DNA from: Pseudomonadota bacterium
GTDB taxonomy: Bacteria > Pseudomonadota > Gammaproteobacteria > Acidiferrobacterales > Acidiferrobacteraceae
Length of the DNA stretch: 32,524 nucleotides
Direction of reading: 5' to 3'
Assembly (NCBI GenBank): GCA_021819125.1
Contig: JAKARW010000018.1
Coordinates: 1 to 32,524 of the forward strand
Shown here: positions 18,523 through 27,910 of the stretch, one piece after another
How the letters are laid out: each line of letters opens with the position of its first letter
How positions within the stretch are numbered: position 1 is the stretch's first letter
Made by a program: the position numbers and the translations under genes
Notes under the pieces: generated by a model
Told to the model about the DNA's origin: nothing
Database searches by the model: none
The model's input: only the letters and a program-made list of their open reading frames with translations

Positions 18523-19699
18523 GCGCGCAGTGTCCGGGCGCGGGCTTACCCGGGTGGCTACGGGTCTACGCCGGGGCGCACCCCTTCTGATCCTCGGCCT
18601 ATGTCTGGTAGCAGGTCTTGCGCGCGCCCGCACCTTTGTCTATGTCGCCAATTACAATAACAGCACGATCGGCGTCTACACGGAAGACCACAGGGGCAAT
18701 CTCGTGACATCCCAAACCGTGCCCACACCCGGAGGACCGGAGTCGATCGTGGCCGATCCGCTTGGCTATGTGATCACCGCCGACAGCCTCGCGCATGCCG
18801 TCAGCGCGTATCGTGTCAACCCCGCCGATGGTCGGCTCACGCGCGCCGCAGTGCGTCTCGAGAGCCCACGCGCCAATCCGTTCAGCCTGACCGCAAGCCC
18901 CGGCGGACACTTCGTCTATGTTGCCAATAGCGGCGACAGCACGGTCGGCATTTATCGTCTGCGCCGAGGGCGCGCGAGGCTTTTCCCTGACGGGCGTGTC
19001 CACGAGGCGCCGGGGGCCACCCCCTACTCCGTGGCCTTCACGCCCAACGGCCGCTACGCCTATGTGGCAAACTTCGGGAACGCCACGATTGGCATGTATC
19101 GGCGGACACCACGTCACGCGGCGCTCACGTCGCTCGGGGTATTCCACGAGCCGCCGGATGACGGCCCCTACGGGCTGGCAGTCGGCCCCGACGGGCGGTT
19201 TTTGTATGTCGCCGACTTCCGGGCAAACGTCCTGCTGGTGCTTGGTATCGGAGCACACGGCCGGCTTTCCTTGAAGGACCGGGTGACTGAGCCCTTCGAC
19301 CATCACCCGGATTCGCTGGTCATAGATCCAAGTGGCCGCTACCTCTTCGTCGCCAACACCAGCGCCAACGATATCTCGATCTTTCGCATCGATCAGGCCG
19401 ATGGCCGCATCACGCACGTCGGGCGCGTACCGACCGGCGGCTACCCCTTCTCGCTCACGCTCGATCGCGCGGCACGGTTCGTATTCGCGGTCAACTACGG
19501 GAACAGCACGATCAGCCGCTATCGTCTGGATCGGCATAGCGGCCTGCTCACGGTCATCGGCACGACGCCCGAGGCGTCCGATGCCGACCCGTACGGGATC
19601 ACCGCCCTTACGGTTCCGGTGTCGGCCGCTCGCCACACTCCCAAAACCGCCGGTAGTCATCCAGTATCCGGGAGTGATCGAAAGCAAGCGGCACCGTGA
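18515..19699 (+). CDS. Secreted 7-blade beta-propeller (lactonase/YVTN-like)
   Basis: Signal peptide then seven repeats of the type FVYVANYNNSTIGVY/YAYVANFGNATIGMY; GTG start overlaps preceding stop by 8 bp. Confidence 0.85.
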   Translation: MSERAVSGRGLTRVATGLRRGAPLLILGLCLVAGLARARTFVYVANYNNSTIGVYTEDHRGNLVTSQTVPTPGGPESIVADPLGYVITADSLAHAVSAYRVNPADGRLTRAAVRLESPRANPFSLTASPGGHFVYVANSGDSTVGIYRLRRGRARLFPDGRVHEAPGATPYSVAFTPNGRYAYVANFGNATIGMYRRTPRHAALTSLGVFHEPPDDGPYGLAVGPDGRFLYVADFRANVLLVLGIGAHGRLSLKDRVTEPFDHHPDSLVIDPSGRYLFVANTSANDISIFRIDQADGRITHVGRVPTGGYPFSLTLDRAARFVFAVNYGNSTISRYRLDRHSGLLTVIGTTPEASDADPYGITALTVPVSAARHTPKTAGSHPVSGSDRKQAAP

Positions 19700-20042
19700 T
19701 GTGGTGGATATCGAATATCTCGCAGCGCGCGGCGTCGTCCCCGGCATGTGCAACCCCAGTGGCGCGCGCGACGTATACGAGAGAGACGGTATGGCCGCGC
19801 AAGTCACGGGCCGGATCGGAATAGCAGCCGAGCAAGGCCTCGAGCGTCACCGCAAGACCGGTCTCCTCACGGGCCTCGCGACGCGCGGCCTCCTCCACCC
19901 GTTCGCCAATATCCACAAAGCCCCCGGGCAGGGCCCAGCCGAGCGGGGAATGACGGCGCTCGATCAAGATCACGCCCAGCGGATGTCCATCCGGACGGAT
20001 AATGATGTCGACTGTCAAAAGCGGGGTCTTAGGAACTGCCAT
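19608..20042 (-). CDS. NUDIX hydrolase
   Basis: Nudix box GGFVDIGERVEEAARREAREETGL. Confidence 0.92.
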   Translation of the reverse strand: MAVPKTPLLTVDIIIRPDGHPLGVILIERRHSPLGWALPGGFVDIGERVEEAARREAREETGLAVTLEALLGCYSDPARDLRGHTVSLVYVARATGVAHAGDDAARCEIFDIHHITVPLAFDHSRILDDYRRFWECGERPTPEP

Positions 20043-20076
20043 CGTCGACCTCGATCCGTGGTATACTGTCTTTGAT

Positions 20077-20286
20077 ATGGAACAAATTACCGCACCCTCG
20101 GGACAGGTGATAGAGCTGCGACAGGTCTTCCATGAGACCGGGGTACGGCTCCTGCGGGTCATCATACGCGATGGCGTCAAATATTTTACCCTCGAACTCG
20201 ATGCCGCGACCGCCCATGATTGGGGAACGCGGATGCGGGACTGGGCAGGCGATGGCGCCCAGGACGCGCAGGGCCACCGATCATAA
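20077..20286 (+). CDS. Small conserved-looking protein (MEQITAPSGQVIELRQVFHETG...), function unknown
   Basis: 69 aa ORF between nudix and desaturase genes, compact soluble domain. Confidence 0.55.
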   Translation: MEQITAPSGQVIELRQVFHETGVRLLRVIIRDGVKYFTLELDAATAHDWGTRMRDWAGDGAQDAQGHRS

Positions 20287-20358
20287 GCCGCCTGTCGACC
20301 CACGGCACGCGTGCCGGGGCCGCAGCGGCTTTACGTTATCCATGAAGAGGTAAGGGCT

Positions 20359-21549
20359 ATGCTTCAAGGGTTTATTGTCTTGCCGTGGTGGGGCTATCTG
20401 CTGGTCGCGCTGGTCATGACCCACATCACGATCGCCTCGGTCACCATCTACTTGCACCGCCATCAGACGCACCGGGCGCTGGAGCTCCATCCCATGGTCG
20501 CCCACTTCTTCCGGCTGTGGTTATGGCTCACGACGGGCATGGTGACGAAGGAATGGGTGGCCATCCACCGCAAGCATCATGCACGCTGCGAGACGAAAGA
20601 GGACCCGCACAGCCCGCAGGTGCTGGGCCTGAGGAAAGTTTTGTGGCAAGGCGCGGAACTCTATCGCGCCGAGGCCAAGAATACCGACACGCTCGCCAAG
20701 TTCGGCCACAACACCCCGGACGACTGGCTGGAGCGGCATGTGTATACGCGCCATAGCGCCTTGGGCGTCGCCATTATGCTGATCATCGATCTTGTGGGCT
20801 TTGGCCCGCTTGGTCTTACGATCTGGGCCATCCAGATGATGTGGATCCCGTTTTTTGCAGCCGGCGTGGTCAACGGCATAGGCCATTACTACGGCTACCG
20901 CAACTTCGAGTGCGCCGATGCCGCCACCAATATTGCACCGATCGGCATCCTGATCGGCGGCGAAGAGCTGCACAACAACCACCACACCTATGCAAGTTCC
21001 GCCAAATTTTCATGCAAGCCCTGGGAGTTCGACATCGGCTGGGCGTACATTCGCACCCTCCAGACCTTGGGCTTGGCCACGGTCAAGAAGATCGCGCCGA
21101 TACCCGCCTACACTCCCGCGAAAGAGGTCTGCGATCTCGACACCGTCAAGGCGGTCATACACCACCGCTTCCAGGTGATGGCGCGCTTCACCCGCGAGGT
21201 CTTGCATGAGGTTTATGACGAGGAGCTGCGCAAGGCCGCAGCCGCCAATCGTCAGGCCGCCAAGTTCCTGAAAGGGGCCCGGCGGCTCATGGTGCGCGAA
21301 AAGGCCCTCATAGGCGAGGCCGGATACCGCGAGCTGCAGGAGATTCTGGCAACCAACAGCACGCTCCATACGGTCTACACCATGAAGGAGCGTCTTCAGG
21401 ATGTGTGGCGCCGGTCAGCCAGTACGCAGGAGCAGCTCCTCGAGGCCCTACAGGAATGGTGCCACCAAGCGGAGACGACCGGGATCAAAGCCCTTCACGA
21501 CTTCGCGGCCGCCATCCGCACCTACACCGCGACCCAAACCGCGGCCTGA
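20359..21549 (+). CDS. Fatty acid / acyl-CoA desaturase
   Basis: His boxes HRHQTHRA, HRKHHARC, EELHNNHHTY and membrane segments. Confidence 0.92.
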   Translation: MLQGFIVLPWWGYLLVALVMTHITIASVTIYLHRHQTHRALELHPMVAHFFRLWLWLTTGMVTKEWVAIHRKHHARCETKEDPHSPQVLGLRKVLWQGAELYRAEAKNTDTLAKFGHNTPDDWLERHVYTRHSALGVAIMLIIDLVGFGPLGLTIWAIQMMWIPFFAAGVVNGIGHYYGYRNFECADAATNIAPIGILIGGEELHNNHHTYASSAKFSCKPWEFDIGWAYIRTLQTLGLATVKKIAPIPAYTPAKEVCDLDTVKAVIHHRFQVMARFTREVLHEVYDEELRKAAAANRQAAKFLKGARRLMVREKALIGEAGYRELQEILATNSTLHTVYTMKERLQDVWRRSASTQEQLLEALQEWCHQAETTGIKALHDFAAAIRTYTATQTAA

Positions 21550-21599
21550 GGGTCGCGCGCCGCGACGGTCCGTGGCGCGCGCGTGACCCAAGGTTTTTT
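21550..21599 (+). terminator. Rho-independent terminator for the desaturase gene
   Basis: GGGTCGCGCGCC ... GGCGCGCGCGTGACCC stem followed by AAGGTTTTTT. Confidence 0.75.
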
Positions 21600-21647
21600 C
21601 ACCGTGCCGTTTAGAAAGACGCTCGCCCGCCTTGAGCGGGTGTGGCG

Positions 21648-22265
21648 TTACGCGTGCCCCACGGCCTGCTGGCTGCGCGCCAGGCGCTCATGCAAGGGGC
21701 TCGTGCGCGGGAAATGGGCCTTCAGAAAGGCCATCTGATCGGCGAGCACGCGTCGGCCCTGCAGATAGATGTATTCGGCGTGCGTCGGCACGAAAGGAAC
21801 GGCGAGCAGCGCCATGTCGGCCTCTTCCGGCGTACGCCCGGCCTTGTGATTGTTGCAGCGCTTACAGGCCGTCACGACATTGTTCCACACATCCTTGCCG
21901 CCACGACTCAATGGTGTCACATGGTCGCGCGAAAGGTCGCGAACTGAGAACCGCTCGCCGCAATAGAGACACAAACGGGCATCACGGGCAAACAAGGCCG
22001 GATTGCTGAGCGGAGGGACGTAGTGATCGCGCAGGCGCGCGAGCGCGCCATTTTCTCCATAAGTCGCGAGAATGGAGTTGACCTCGACGATGCTGCGCCG
22101 GCCGGTGGCGGCATTATAGCCGCCATGGACCCGATACAAGAGGATGCCACATGTGTAGGCCACCTGACCGAGGTGGCAAATACGGACCGCCTCACGGAAA
22201 TCGATCCACTCAAGCGGCATGCCGGCGACATCGGTGCGCAACACTTGTTGACTAAGCGGGTACAT
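21648..22265 (-). CDS. HNH endonuclease family protein
   Basis: CLYCGERFSVRDLSRDHVTPLSRGGKDVWNNVVTACKRCNNHKAGRTPEEADM. Confidence 0.92.
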   Translation of the reverse strand: MYPLSQQVLRTDVAGMPLEWIDFREAVRICHLGQVAYTCGILLYRVHGGYNAATGRRSIVEVNSILATYGENGALARLRDHYVPPLSNPALFARDARLCLYCGERFSVRDLSRDHVTPLSRGGKDVWNNVVTACKRCNNHKAGRTPEEADMALLAVPFVPTHAEYIYLQGRRVLADQMAFLKAHFPRTSPLHERLARSQQAVGHA

Positions 22266-22479
22266 GGCAACCTCGGGCGGCCCGGGCCGCCAACTGCAGC
22301 AATGGACCTCAACAGAGGGTTGGCGGTAATATACCGGGCACGGAACGCGAGGACAAGAGCGCCCGGCCCCCTTTTTGCTAGGGGATAGGGGCGCTTCGAA
22401 TAGGGAACGCCGTGCGGTGACCTCGCGGGCCTGTTACCACAGACACCGCTCAGGTCCCGAGAACCTCGGAAAACGCGGT

Positions 22480-22635
22480 TTACTTGATCTTCGCCTCGCG
22501 ATAGGGGACGTGTTTGCGGGCAACGGGATCGAACTTCTTGATTTCAAACTTCTCGGTCATGGTCCGTTTGTTCTTCGTAGTCGTGTAAAAATGGCCGGTA
22601 TCGGCGCTCGACACGAGCTTGATCTTGTCACGCAT
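22480..22635 (-). CDS. rpmG: 50S ribosomal protein L33 (51 aa, absent from ORF track)
   Basis: [51 protein letters not shown]. Confidence 0.97.
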   Translation of the reverse strand: MRDKIKLVSSADTGHFYTTTKNKRTMTEKFEIKKFDPVARKHVPYREAKIK

Positions 22636-22644
22636 GACTCTCTC

Positions 22645-22881
22645 CTAAAACGATTCACCGCGGGCACGCATCTCGGCCAAAACGACGTCGATGCCCTTCT
22701 TGTCGATGGTCCGCAGCGCATGGTGCGATAGACGCAGCCGTACCCAGCGATTCTCGCTATCGACCCACAACCTGCGGTAATGCAGATTGGGCAGAAACCG
22801 CCGGCGCGTCTTATTGTTGGCATGCGACACGTTATTACCACTCATGGGCCGCTTGCCGCTGACCTGGCATACCTTGGACAT
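22645..22881 (-). CDS. rpmB: 50S ribosomal protein L28
   Basis: [40 protein letters not shown]...; starts inside a longer ORF. Confidence 0.97.
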   Translation of the reverse strand: MSKVCQVSGKRPMSGNNVSHANNKTRRRFLPNLHYRRLWVDSENRWVRLRLSHHALRTIDKKGIDVVLAEMRARGESF

Positions 22882-23162
22882 GGGAACCCCCAGATGAATC
22901 CGCGAATTGTGCCATAGCATGCGGCTCTTGCCAATCCCCTGTGTTGCGTACCGGCATCCCTCCCGTGCCGCGGGATCCGGGATTTTGGGAGTCGTCGGCG
23001 CCGCCCCAGGCCCTCTTGACCCCGCGATTGGCCTTGGGGACGCCCCGAAAGGGAGATTGATGGACCCCGTATCGATTACCATCGGAAATGGGAGGCGAGA
23101 AGGAAAGGCGCACCGGCGGCCACGGTACGCCGCCTGCCATGATGGGCACCCATCGCCTGCTA

Positions 23163-24503
23163 TCAAGAAAGTGCGCAAAGGTGCGCACAGTTCTTTTCCT
23201 GCCCCGACGTGTCTTGCTGACCACATTCGTGTCTGGCAGGCGTGACTTTCCCGGCTACGGTGGGGGCCATCCCCACCGTAGCGCCGCCGTTGCCGGACGG
23301 CCTCGCCACGGGTAGGGCAGTTGCGGTTGCCAGCCGTTTGAGGTTTTGCGCTGCGTTGTGGTCGCGGTCATGGTGCGTGCCGCATTGCGGACACGTCCAT
23401 TCCCGATCCTTCAATGTCAACGCTTCGTTCTTCCCGTCACAGATCGAGCACAGGCGGCTGCTTGGAAACCAACGATCAGCGATCACCAATCGCGTGCCGT
23501 AGCGTTTCGCCTTGTATTCCATCTGCGAGCGGAACATCCAAAAGCCCACATCGCTGATGGCGCGGGCGAGTGTTTCGTTCGCCAGCATCCCTTTGATGTG
23601 CAAATCCTCGATCACCACCGCTTGGTTTTCGCGGCAGAGCTGAGTCGTGAGCTTGTGGGTGAAATCCGCTCGGATATTGGCAATGCGGGCATGTCGCTTT
23701 GCCAATGTCGCAGAGGATTTCTTGCGATTGCGGGATACGGGCAGTCTCGTTCCTTTTGGCAGACGGGCGTTGGGCGCAAAGCCCGCAGTGATTTTTGCCG
23801 CCTCGATCTTGCGGCTAAGGCGACGGCTATGGATTTTCAGGCGACGCAATGCCGCCTTGAGTGGCTTCGGCGCTTCGATGGTCTCCCCGCTGGAAAGGGT
23901 GGCAGCCGCCTTGAGGCCGAGATCGACGCCCTGAACCCCGTTTGCGGTGCGTCGGCGGTAGAACTGCGCATCCGGCACTTCGACCTGAATCGCTACAAAC
24001 CAGTTGTCCGCTGTGCGCGAAACAGTCGCCCCAAGGATTTTGCGTTCGAAGCGCAGCGCCTCTGTCATGGCAACTTCGCCAATTTTTGGCAGACGGATCG
24101 TCTTTCCATCCACCCTGAACTTGTCGTTTGCCACGTAGAAGCTGTCGCGGCTGCGACCCTTCTTCTTGAACCGCGGTTCATGGGCAGGTTTGCCGGCTTT
24201 GATGTGGGCGAAGAACCGATTCCAAGCTTTGGCCAAGTGAGCAAACGGTTGTGCGTGGGCGTCGCGATGGATGGTCTTCAACCACGGTTGCCCATTCTCG
24301 TCGAGCCATTGCCGGTCACTGTACTTGATGGCGTTGAACCGCTTTTTCAGCGCCATCGCATTGGGCTTTTGCCCCGCTGCGTACTGCTTGTTCCACTCGC
24401 CCAACGCCCAGTTCCAGACGCGCCGCGCCGTCCCGCAGGCGCGGGCGAAGTTGTCCGCCTGCTCGGGCGTCGGACAAAGGGCGACCTTGTGCGTCAGTTG
24501 CAC
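23163..24503 (-). CDS. tnpB: TnpB (OrfB) RNA-guided nuclease family protein
   Basis: RuvC motifs [12 protein letters not shown] (D), [12 protein letters not shown] (E), [11 protein letters not shown] (D); zinc finger CSIC...CPQC; GTG start. Confidence 0.93.
   Translation of the reverse strand: MQLTHKVALCPTPEQADNFARACGTARRVWNWALGEWNKQYAAGQKPNAMALKKRFNAIKYSDRQWLDENGQPWLKTIHRDAHAQPFAHLAKAWNRFFAHIKAGKPAHEPRFKKKGRSRDSFYVANDKFRVDGKTIRLPKIGEVAMTEALRFERKILGATVSRTADNWFVAIQVEVPDAQFYRRRTANGVQGVDLGLKAAATLSSGETIEAPKPLKAALRRLKIHSRRLSRKIEAAKITAGFAPNARLPKGTRLPVSRNRKKSSATLAKRHARIANIRADFTHKLTTQLCRENQAVVIEDLHIKGMLANETLARAISDVGFWMFRSQMEYKAKRYGTRLVIADRWFPSSRLCSICDGKNEALTLKDREWTCPQCGTHHDRDHNAAQNLKRLATATALPVARPSGNGGATVGMAPTVAGKVTPARHECGQQDTSGQEKNCAHLCALS
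23171..23188. repeat. Hairpin at the 3' end of tnpB
   Basis: GTGCGC-AAAGGT-GCGCAC, overlapping the last tnpB codons. Confidence 0.6.
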
Positions 24504-24512
24504 GGATTACTC

Positions 24513-24726
24513 CTATTCTTCATCAGTCGAGCGCCCTATCCCTTCGCCGGTTTCCACGCACATGACGCGCACCTCTTGCTCTGCCGGATCCCACACCTTC
24601 CACACCTTCGATGGCCGCAGCTACGGCTGCGCTCTCGTTGTCGTAATGCTGTTTGAATGCCTTGGCAGGCAGCCAATCGCTGTTTGGCGGAAAATCCGCT
24701 TCAATGCGACAGGTCATGTTCCGCAT
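24513..24726 (-). pseudogene. Frameshifted homologue of the 72-aa hda-coupled protein, located between tnpA and tnpB
   Basis: MRNMTCRIEADFPPNSDWLPAKAFKQHYDNESAAVAAAIEGVEGV then, in another frame, DPAEQEVRVMCVETGEGIGRSTDEE*; tandem CACACCTTC at 24592-24609. Confidence 0.75.
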
Positions 24727-25334
24727 CCTTCTTCAGTGCCTCGTCTAGCTTTTTTCGGTAGTCCCTCAACCCATACAGCCGGGACGAAAAGCCATGCACG
24801 ATGGTCATCAGGTCTTGCACCATTTCCTGTTCAGGTGACAACCGTTCCTGATTGAGCACCATCAGTTCGCAGCCATTGACCTTGGCAAAATGCTCAAACC
24901 ACTCAAAACCAAACCGCGTAAGCCGGTCGCGGTGCGCCAGAATCAGCGTCTTGACTTCCCGCCGCCCGATTTCGTCCATCAGCGCGAGGAACTGCTTGCG
25001 CTTGAAATTGAAGCCCTCACCCACTTCCTCGATGAACTCGACGTTCGCCCAAGCCTTTCGCCACCACAAACTCCTCCAACACCTGGCGCTGATGGGCGAG
25101 ATCGGGCTTTTGCGCGGCCCTTGACACGCGGCAGTAGGCAACCAGCCGTGTCGGCTCGGATACCGCATTGCGCAAGCCAATGAACTCGCGGATTTGCGTT
25201 TCGGTATACAGGCGTCGGTTGCTGTCCGTCCGTGCCACCGGAACCAACCGGCCCTCGCGCTCAAAGCGTTGCAGCGTCTTGACTGATATGCCCAGCAGCT
25301 TCGCCGCCTTGCCTGTGCTCATAGTGTTCTCCAT
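24701..25334 (-). pseudogene. tnpA: IS607-type TnpA (MerR-like HTH + serine recombinase), split by a single-base frameshift
   Basis: MSTGKAAKLLGISVKTLQRFEREGRL...RLVAYCRVSRAAQKPDLAHQRQVLEEFVVAKGLG | ANVEFIEEVGEGFNFKRKQFLALMDEIGRREVKTLILAHRDRLTRFGFEWFEHF; frame change near 25048-25050. Confidence 0.88.
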
Positions 25335-25451
25335 ATCTGCGGTAATACGCTATCGCGCACTCCTTGCAATACTAGAGTTTAGCTCCGCCCAGAACGATGC
25401 CCTCGCCGTGCGGCCCTTTTTGTGACCCGGTGCGCGCCACATACAGATCCG

Positions 25452-26126
25452 CTACAACCACCCGCGCTCCTTGAATGAGACGATATGGCCATCGCCGACC
25501 ACGAGATGGTCGACGACGCGCACGCCAATCAAAGCCAGCGCCTCGGCCAGGCGGCTGGTAAGATCGCGGTCGGCAAGGCTTGGTTCGGCGTGGCCGGAAG
25601 GATGGTTGTGCACGAAAATGGCCGCTGCGGCATTATGCAAAAGCGCGCGCTTGACCACCTCACGCGGATACACGACCGCTGCGTCTATCGTTCCCTCGAA
25701 CAGGACCTCCTCCACGAGCAGGCGGTGACGGACATCGAGAAAAAGGCAGGCAAAGGCCTCGCGCGGACGGTCGCGAAAGGCGGCGGTCAGGTAGCGGCGC
25801 GTTATAAGCGATGACGACAAGACGGTTTCGCGCCGCAGGCTTTCCCCGAGGTGGCGTCGGCCCATCTCCAATACCGCTCGCACCACCGCATATTTGGCGG
25901 GCCCAAGACCCGGCGCCTCGCAAAACAGACGCTGCTCGACCGTCAACAGGCCACGTAATCCCCCGAAACGCGCCAGCAACGAACGTGCGAGATCCACGGC
26001 GGTCTTGCCGCTCACCCCCGTTCTTAGGACAATGGCCAACAGCTCGGCGTCCGACAAGGCCTCCGGGCCGTGTTGCAACAGGCGCTCGCGCGGACGTTCG
26101 TCTACCGGCCAGGCGGAAATGGTCAT
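25452..26126 (-). CDS. radC: RadC-family (JAMM/MPN+) protein
   Basis: [29 protein letters not shown] motif [15 protein letters not shown]. Confidence 0.95.
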   Translation of the reverse strand: MTISAWPVDERPRERLLQHGPEALSDAELLAIVLRTGVSGKTAVDLARSLLARFGGLRGLLTVEQRLFCEAPGLGPAKYAVVRAVLEMGRRHLGESLRRETVLSSSLITRRYLTAAFRDRPREAFACLFLDVRHRLLVEEVLFEGTIDAAVVYPREVVKRALLHNAAAAIFVHNHPSGHAEPSLADRDLTSRLAEALALIGVRVVDHLVVGDGHIVSFKERGWL

Positions 26127-26211
26127 AGGGGCTCCTTGCCGCTACGATAGCAGCAGGCAGCAGGAAACGCTGTCCGGAAAATCACTGGCCACAAAGGGAT
26201 CGGGAAACGAC

Positions 26212-27414
26212 ATGCGGGATATGCCCGTGCTGCAAGACCGCCGTATCGTGTTGGGTATTACCGGTGGTGTTGCCGCCTACAAGACCCCGGAACTCGTGCG
26301 CCACCTACGCATGGCGGGTGCTGTGGTGCGCGTCGTATTATCGCGCGCCGCCCGGCAATTCGTCGCCGCCGGGGCCCTGGCGGCGGTCGGGGCCGAGATG
26401 GTCGACGACCGGGGACCCGGGATGGTCCATATCGAGCTTGCGCGCTGGGCCGATGTCGTGCTGATCGCACCGGCTACCGCGCATGTGTTATCCCGGCTGG
26501 CGGCCGGGGCCGCAGATGACCTCCTGACCACCCTTTGCCTTGCGACCGAGGCCCCGCTCTGCGTGGCTCCGGCCATGAACCGCATCATGTGGCTGAACGC
26601 CGCGACGTGCGCCAATTGCGCCGTACTCAGGGAGCGGGGTGTAGGGTTCGTCGGCCCCGGCGAGGGCGCGCAGGCATGCGGCGAAAGCGGCCCCGGGCGC
26701 ATGAGCGAACCCGGCGAGATCCTAACGGCCCTCGAGCGTCTGTGGGACACGGCCGGGTCCTTGCGCAAAGTCAGGGCGGTGGTGACCGCCGGCGCCACCT
26801 ACGAGGCCCTCGACCCGGCGCGCGGATTCACTAATCGCAGCTCCGGCAAGATGGGTTATGCGCTGGCTGCGGCGCTCGCCGATCACGGCGCCTCGGTGAC
26901 ACTGGTCTCGGGCCCCACGGCGTTGCCGATCCCTCCTCGCGTGCGCGGCATCACCGTGATGAGCGCATGCCAGATGCGCGATGCGGTATTGGCCTGCCGC
27001 GAAGAAATGGATCTCTTTGTCGCAGCCGCGGCGGTCGCCGACTACCGGCCGCAGACCATACTTACGCATAAGCTCAAAAAAGACGCCGAGACGTTGACCG
27101 TCACCCTCGTGCGCAACCCCGATATTCTGGCCGAGGTAGCGAGGCTTAACCCCCCGCCGTTTACCGTGGGATTTGCCGCCGAGACCGGCGATCTGGAGAC
27201 CTTGGCGCGCGCCAAGCGCGCGCGCAAGGGGATCGATCTCATCGTCGCCAACCCCATCGACGAAGCCGGTGTGGGCTTTGCGCAAGACGACAATCGTGTA
27301 ATCCTGATCGACAAGGAGGGCGCCGTGGCGTGGCCCACCGCGCCCAAGACCGAGATCGCACGCGCGCTTGTGCGCGAGATCATGAAACGCCTGCCAAGGA
27401 CCCCATCACCGTGA
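26212..27414 (+). CDS. coaBC: Bifunctional phosphopantothenoylcysteine decarboxylase/phosphopantothenate-cysteine ligase
   Basis: [59 protein letters not shown]. Confidence 0.96.
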   Translation: MRDMPVLQDRRIVLGITGGVAAYKTPELVRHLRMAGAVVRVVLSRAARQFVAAGALAAVGAEMVDDRGPGMVHIELARWADVVLIAPATAHVLSRLAAGAADDLLTTLCLATEAPLCVAPAMNRIMWLNAATCANCAVLRERGVGFVGPGEGAQACGESGPGRMSEPGEILTALERLWDTAGSLRKVRAVVTAGATYEALDPARGFTNRSSGKMGYALAAALADHGASVTLVSGPTALPIPPRVRGITVMSACQMRDAVLACREEMDLFVAAAAVADYRPQTILTHKLKKDAETLTVTLVRNPDILAEVARLNPPPFTVGFAAETGDLETLARAKRARKGIDLIVANPIDEAGVGFAQDDNRVILIDKEGAVAWPTAPKTEIARALVREIMKRLPRTPSP

Positions 27415-27872
27415 CCGCACCTGTCGTCGACCTGAAGATCCTCGATCCCCGATACGGCCGGGAGTTCCCGCTCCCCACCTATGCCACCGCGGGTTCGGCG
27501 GCCATTGACCTGCGCGCCTGCGTGCCAGAACCCGTGGCGCTCGCACCATCGGACTGCCGGCTGGTCCCGGCCGGGATTGCCCTCCATATCGCCGACCGCG
27601 CATTCGCCGCGCTTATCCTGCCGCGTTCGGGTCTCGGCCATAAGGGCCTGGTCCTTGGCAACACAGTGGGCCTGATTGACTCGGACTATCAAGGCGAGAT
27701 CACATTATCGTGCTGGAACCGCGGCACCGAGTCGCTTGTGATTGCGCCCGGGGACCGCGTCGCGCAGCTTTTGATCGTGCCGGTGGTCACCGCGCACTTT
27801 CGCATCGTCGAGCAATTTTCGGCAGTGACAGACCGCGGCGCGGCGGGGTTCGGCCATTCGGGTATTCGTTGA
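27411..27872 (+). CDS. dut: dUTP diphosphatase
   Basis: [56 protein letters not shown]; overlaps coaBC by 4 bp. Confidence 0.96.
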   Translation: MTAPVVDLKILDPRYGREFPLPTYATAGSAAIDLRACVPEPVALAPSDCRLVPAGIALHIADRAFAALILPRSGLGHKGLVLGNTVGLIDSDYQGEITLSCWNRGTESLVIAPGDRVAQLLIVPVVTAHFRIVEQFSAVTDRGAAGFGHSGIR

Positions 27873-27910
27873 TACCCATCATCCCAGATATCACGAGGAG
27901 ACTCCCCGCC

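Larger units (their letters stand above)
23000..25430 (-). mobile_element. IS607-like element (MerR/serine recombinase TnpA + small ORF + TnpB); ends not determined
   Basis: tnpA, small ORF and tnpB packed on one strand between rpmB and radC; outer boundaries are estimates only. Confidence 0.8.

Noticed and set aside
18599-19807. 402-aa minus strand ORF antisense to the beta-propeller gene
   Set aside because: Antisense shadow; regular repeats on the + strand and signal peptide support the propeller as the real gene.
22355-22400. Imperfect GC hairpin downstream of rpmG as a terminator
   Set aside because: Arms have several mismatches and no U-tract follows on the minus strand; plausible but not supportable.
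23346-24656. Long + strand ORF (436 aa) antisense to tnpB
   Set aside because: It is the shadow of tnpB in a GC-rich sequence; the minus strand has clear TnpB motifs and the + translation has no recognisable domain.
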